In this document: piece after piece, positions 5,193 through 6,714 of the stretch | Layout of the letters: every line of letters starts with the position of its first letter | Position numbering within the stretch: the first letter of the stretch is position 1 | Assembly (NCBI GenBank): GCA_964635065.1 | Contig: CAZWMK010000114.1 | Span: 1-6,714, forward strand | Source: CAZWMK01 sp964635065 | GTDB lineage: Bacteria; Pseudomonadota; Alphaproteobacteria; Sphingomonadales; Sphingomonadaceae | DNA: 6,714 nucleotides | Direction of reading: 5' to 3' | Made by a program: the position numbers and the translations under genes | Notes under the pieces: model-generated | What the model saw: only the letters and a program-made list of their open reading frames with translations | The model's database searches: none | Told to the model about the DNA's origin: nothing

Positions 5193-6714
5193 TCAGCCCG
5201 CAGCCGCCGCCTGACGCGACGCGCGCTTGCGTTCGTGCGGATCGAGGTGGAGCTTGCGCAGACGGATCGACTTCGGCGTAACTTCGACCAGTTCATCGTC
5301 GTCGATATAGGCAATCGCCTGTTCCAGCGTCAGGCGCAGCGGCGGCGTCAGACGCAGCGCATCGTCCTTGCCGCTCGCGCGGAAGTTGGTCAGTTGCTTC
5401 GACTTCAGCGGATTGACTTCAAGGTCGTCCTGCTTGGCATTTTCGCCGACGATCATGCCTTCGTAAATCGGCTCGCCGGGGCTGACCATAAGGACGCCAC
5501 GCTCTTCGAGATACCCAAGCGCATAGCCGACGGCTTCACCGGTCGAGTTTGAAATCAGCACGCCGTTCAGGCGGCCGGAGATCGCGCCCTTGTAGGGGCC
5601 ATAGCGTTCGAACACGCGGTTCATGATGCCCGTGCCGCGCGTGTCCGACAGGAATTCGCCATGATAACCGATCAGGCCACGCGAAGGCGCCGAGAAGGTC
5701 AGACGCACCTTGCCGCCACCCGAAGGCCGCATGTCGGTCATTTCGGCTTTCCGCATCGCCATTTTTTCAACCACGGTGCCCGAATATTCCTCGTCGACGT
5801 CAACCTGCACCGTCTCATAGGGTTCGGTGCGATTGCCAGCCTCGTCGGTCTGATAGATCACGCGCGGACGGCTGATGCCCAGCTCGAAGCCTTCGCGGCG
5901 CATCGTTTCGATGAGCACACCAAGCTGGAGTTCGCCACGACCTGCAACTTCGAAGCTGTCCTTGTCCGCGCTTTCGGTGATGCGAATGGCGACGTTGGAT
6001 TCGGCTTCGCGGAACAGACGGTCGCGGATCATGCGGCTCGTCACTTTCGAGCCTTCTTTGCCCGCGAAAGGCGAATCGTTCACGGCAAAGCGCATCGACA
6101 GCGTCGGCGGATCGATGGGTTGCGCGAACAACGGTTCTGTCACCGACGGTTCGGCAATAGTGTTTGCGACGGTTGCTTCGGTCAGACCGGCGATCGAGAT
6201 GATATCACCGGCCGTCGCTTCTTCGACCGGCACGCGTTCAAGGCCACGGAATGCCATGATCTTGCTGGCGCGACCCGTTTCGACGACCTTGCCGTCAGAA
6301 TCGAGCGCGTGGATCGGCATGTTGACCTTGAGCGTGCCCGACGCGATGCGCCCCGTCAGGATTCGGCCGACAAAGCTGTCGCGATCGAGAAGAGAGACGA
6401 GGAACTTGAACGGCCCGTCCTTGTCGGCATTCGGGCTCGGCACATGACCGACGATCTTTTCGAACAGCGGCGTCAGGTCGCCGTCGCGCACGTCCGGCGT
6501 ATGGCCGGCATAGCCGTTGCGGCCCGAAGCGAAAAGCACGGGGAAGTCGAGCTGTTCGTCATTGGCGTCGAGACTCACGAAAAGGTCGAACACTTCATCG
6601 AGCACTTCCTGCGCACGCGCATCCGAACGGTCGATCTTGTTGACGACGACAATCGGACGCAGGCCCAGGGCCAGCGCCTTGCCGGTCACGAACTTGGTCT
6701 GCGGCATCGCGCCT
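5193..6714 (-). CDS. typA: Translational GTPase TypA/BipA, N-terminus beyond the window
   Basis: A 504-codon frame can be read from an internal Met at 6707, but the frame stays open to the window edge (the residues before are Gly-Ala), and E. coli BipA has the same DGPMPQT junction near residue 106. The gene is therefore partial, lacking about 105 N-terminal residues, including the P-loop and the DTPGH switch region. Visible parts are the G4 motif NKID (6630-6641), the G5-like ASGRNG near 6510-6530, a beta-barrel domain II, an EF-G-like domain III with GRGELQLGVLIE, a domain V with PSRGLIGYHGEF, and the BipA-specific C-terminal domain with NGVLISN, YEGMIVGE, LTNFRASGKDD and EQAIAYIDDDELVEVTP. 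TypA binds ribosomes and supports ribosome assembly and growth under cold or stress. tadA follows after 48 bases on the same strand, so one translation-related operon is likely. Confidence 0.96.
   Translation of the reverse strand, partial: GAMPQTKFVTGKALALGLRPIVVVNKIDRSDARAQEVLDEVFDLFVSLDANDEQLDFPVLFASGRNGYAGHTPDVRDGDLTPLFEKIVGHVPSPNADKDGPFKFLVSLLDRDSFVGRILTGRIASGTLKVNMPIHALDSDGKVVETGRASKIMAFRGLERVPVEEATAGDIISIAGLTEATVANTIAEPSVTEPLFAQPIDPPTLSMRFAVNDSPFAGKEGSKVTSRMIRDRLFREAESNVAIRITESADKDSFEVAGRGELQLGVLIETMRREGFELGISRPRVIYQTDEAGNRTEPYETVQVDVDEEYSGTVVEKMAMRKAEMTDMRPSGGGKVRLTFSAPSRGLIGYHGEFLSDTRGTGIMNRVFERYGPYKGAISGRLNGVLISNSTGEAVGYALGYLEERGVLMVSPGEPIYEGMIVGENAKQDDLEVNPLKSKQLTNFRASGKDDALRLTPPLRLTLEQAIAYIDDDELVEVTPKSIRLRKLHLDPHERKRASRQAAAAG

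Noticed and set aside
5875..6447. 190-codon plus-strand frame inside typA
   Set aside because: It is a Ser/Arg-rich shadow of a highly conserved GTPase gene, with no ribosome site or family resemblance.
1..6714. Mobile element, CRISPR, tRNA/rRNA or defence island
   Set aside because: I looked on both strands for transposase motifs, terminal repeats, regularly spaced repeats and tRNA-like cloverleaf segments and saw none. All genes look native and core-like.

Overview
The window looks like an ordinary, gene-dense stretch of chromosome from a GC-rich alphaproteobacterium. The protein styles (PurD tail, TadA, TypA, a two-lipoprotein envelope pair) and the ACAD10/11-type kinase suggest Sphingomonadales. 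That lineage call is an inference from memory of these families and not a measured placement. I see no insertion sequence, phage gene, tRNA, rRNA or CRISPR array, and no clear compositional break.

Layout from left to right. The last 53 codons of purD (+) run into the window and overlap by one base (TGATG) with an APH-fold phosphotransferase gene (+) of the type joined to acyl-CoA dehydrogenases in ACAD10/ACAD11. A strong hairpin between this gene and the next, convergent one probably ends transcription from both sides. Next is a minus-strand CNNM/CorC-type membrane protein with CBS domains. It is divergent from an alpha/beta hydrolase (+), with a short AT-rich intergenic region between them. 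Then comes a tight plus-strand pair: a YiaD-like OmpA-family lipoprotein with a glycine-zipper segment, and a small MliC-type lysozyme-inhibitor lipoprotein. The mliC-like gene overlaps tail to tail by 10 bases with tadA (-), the tRNA-Arg A34 deaminase gene. tadA lies 48 bases downstream of typA/bipA (-), a ribosome-associated GTPase gene whose first ~105 codons lie beyond the right edge.

Functional grouping: purD belongs to purine synthesis. The kinase plausibly acts on hydroxyacyl-CoA or a similar small metabolite. The CNNM protein is a membrane ion-transport or stress protein. The OmpA/MliC pair belongs to envelope integrity and defence against lysozyme. tadA and typA both serve translation and are probably co-transcribed. 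I found no convincing new multi-gene system. The points most worth a second look are a perfect 10-bp inverted repeat that covers the tadA start, a hydrolase that seems to lack the usual catalytic acid, and the kinase gene coupled to purD without an adjacent dehydrogenase.
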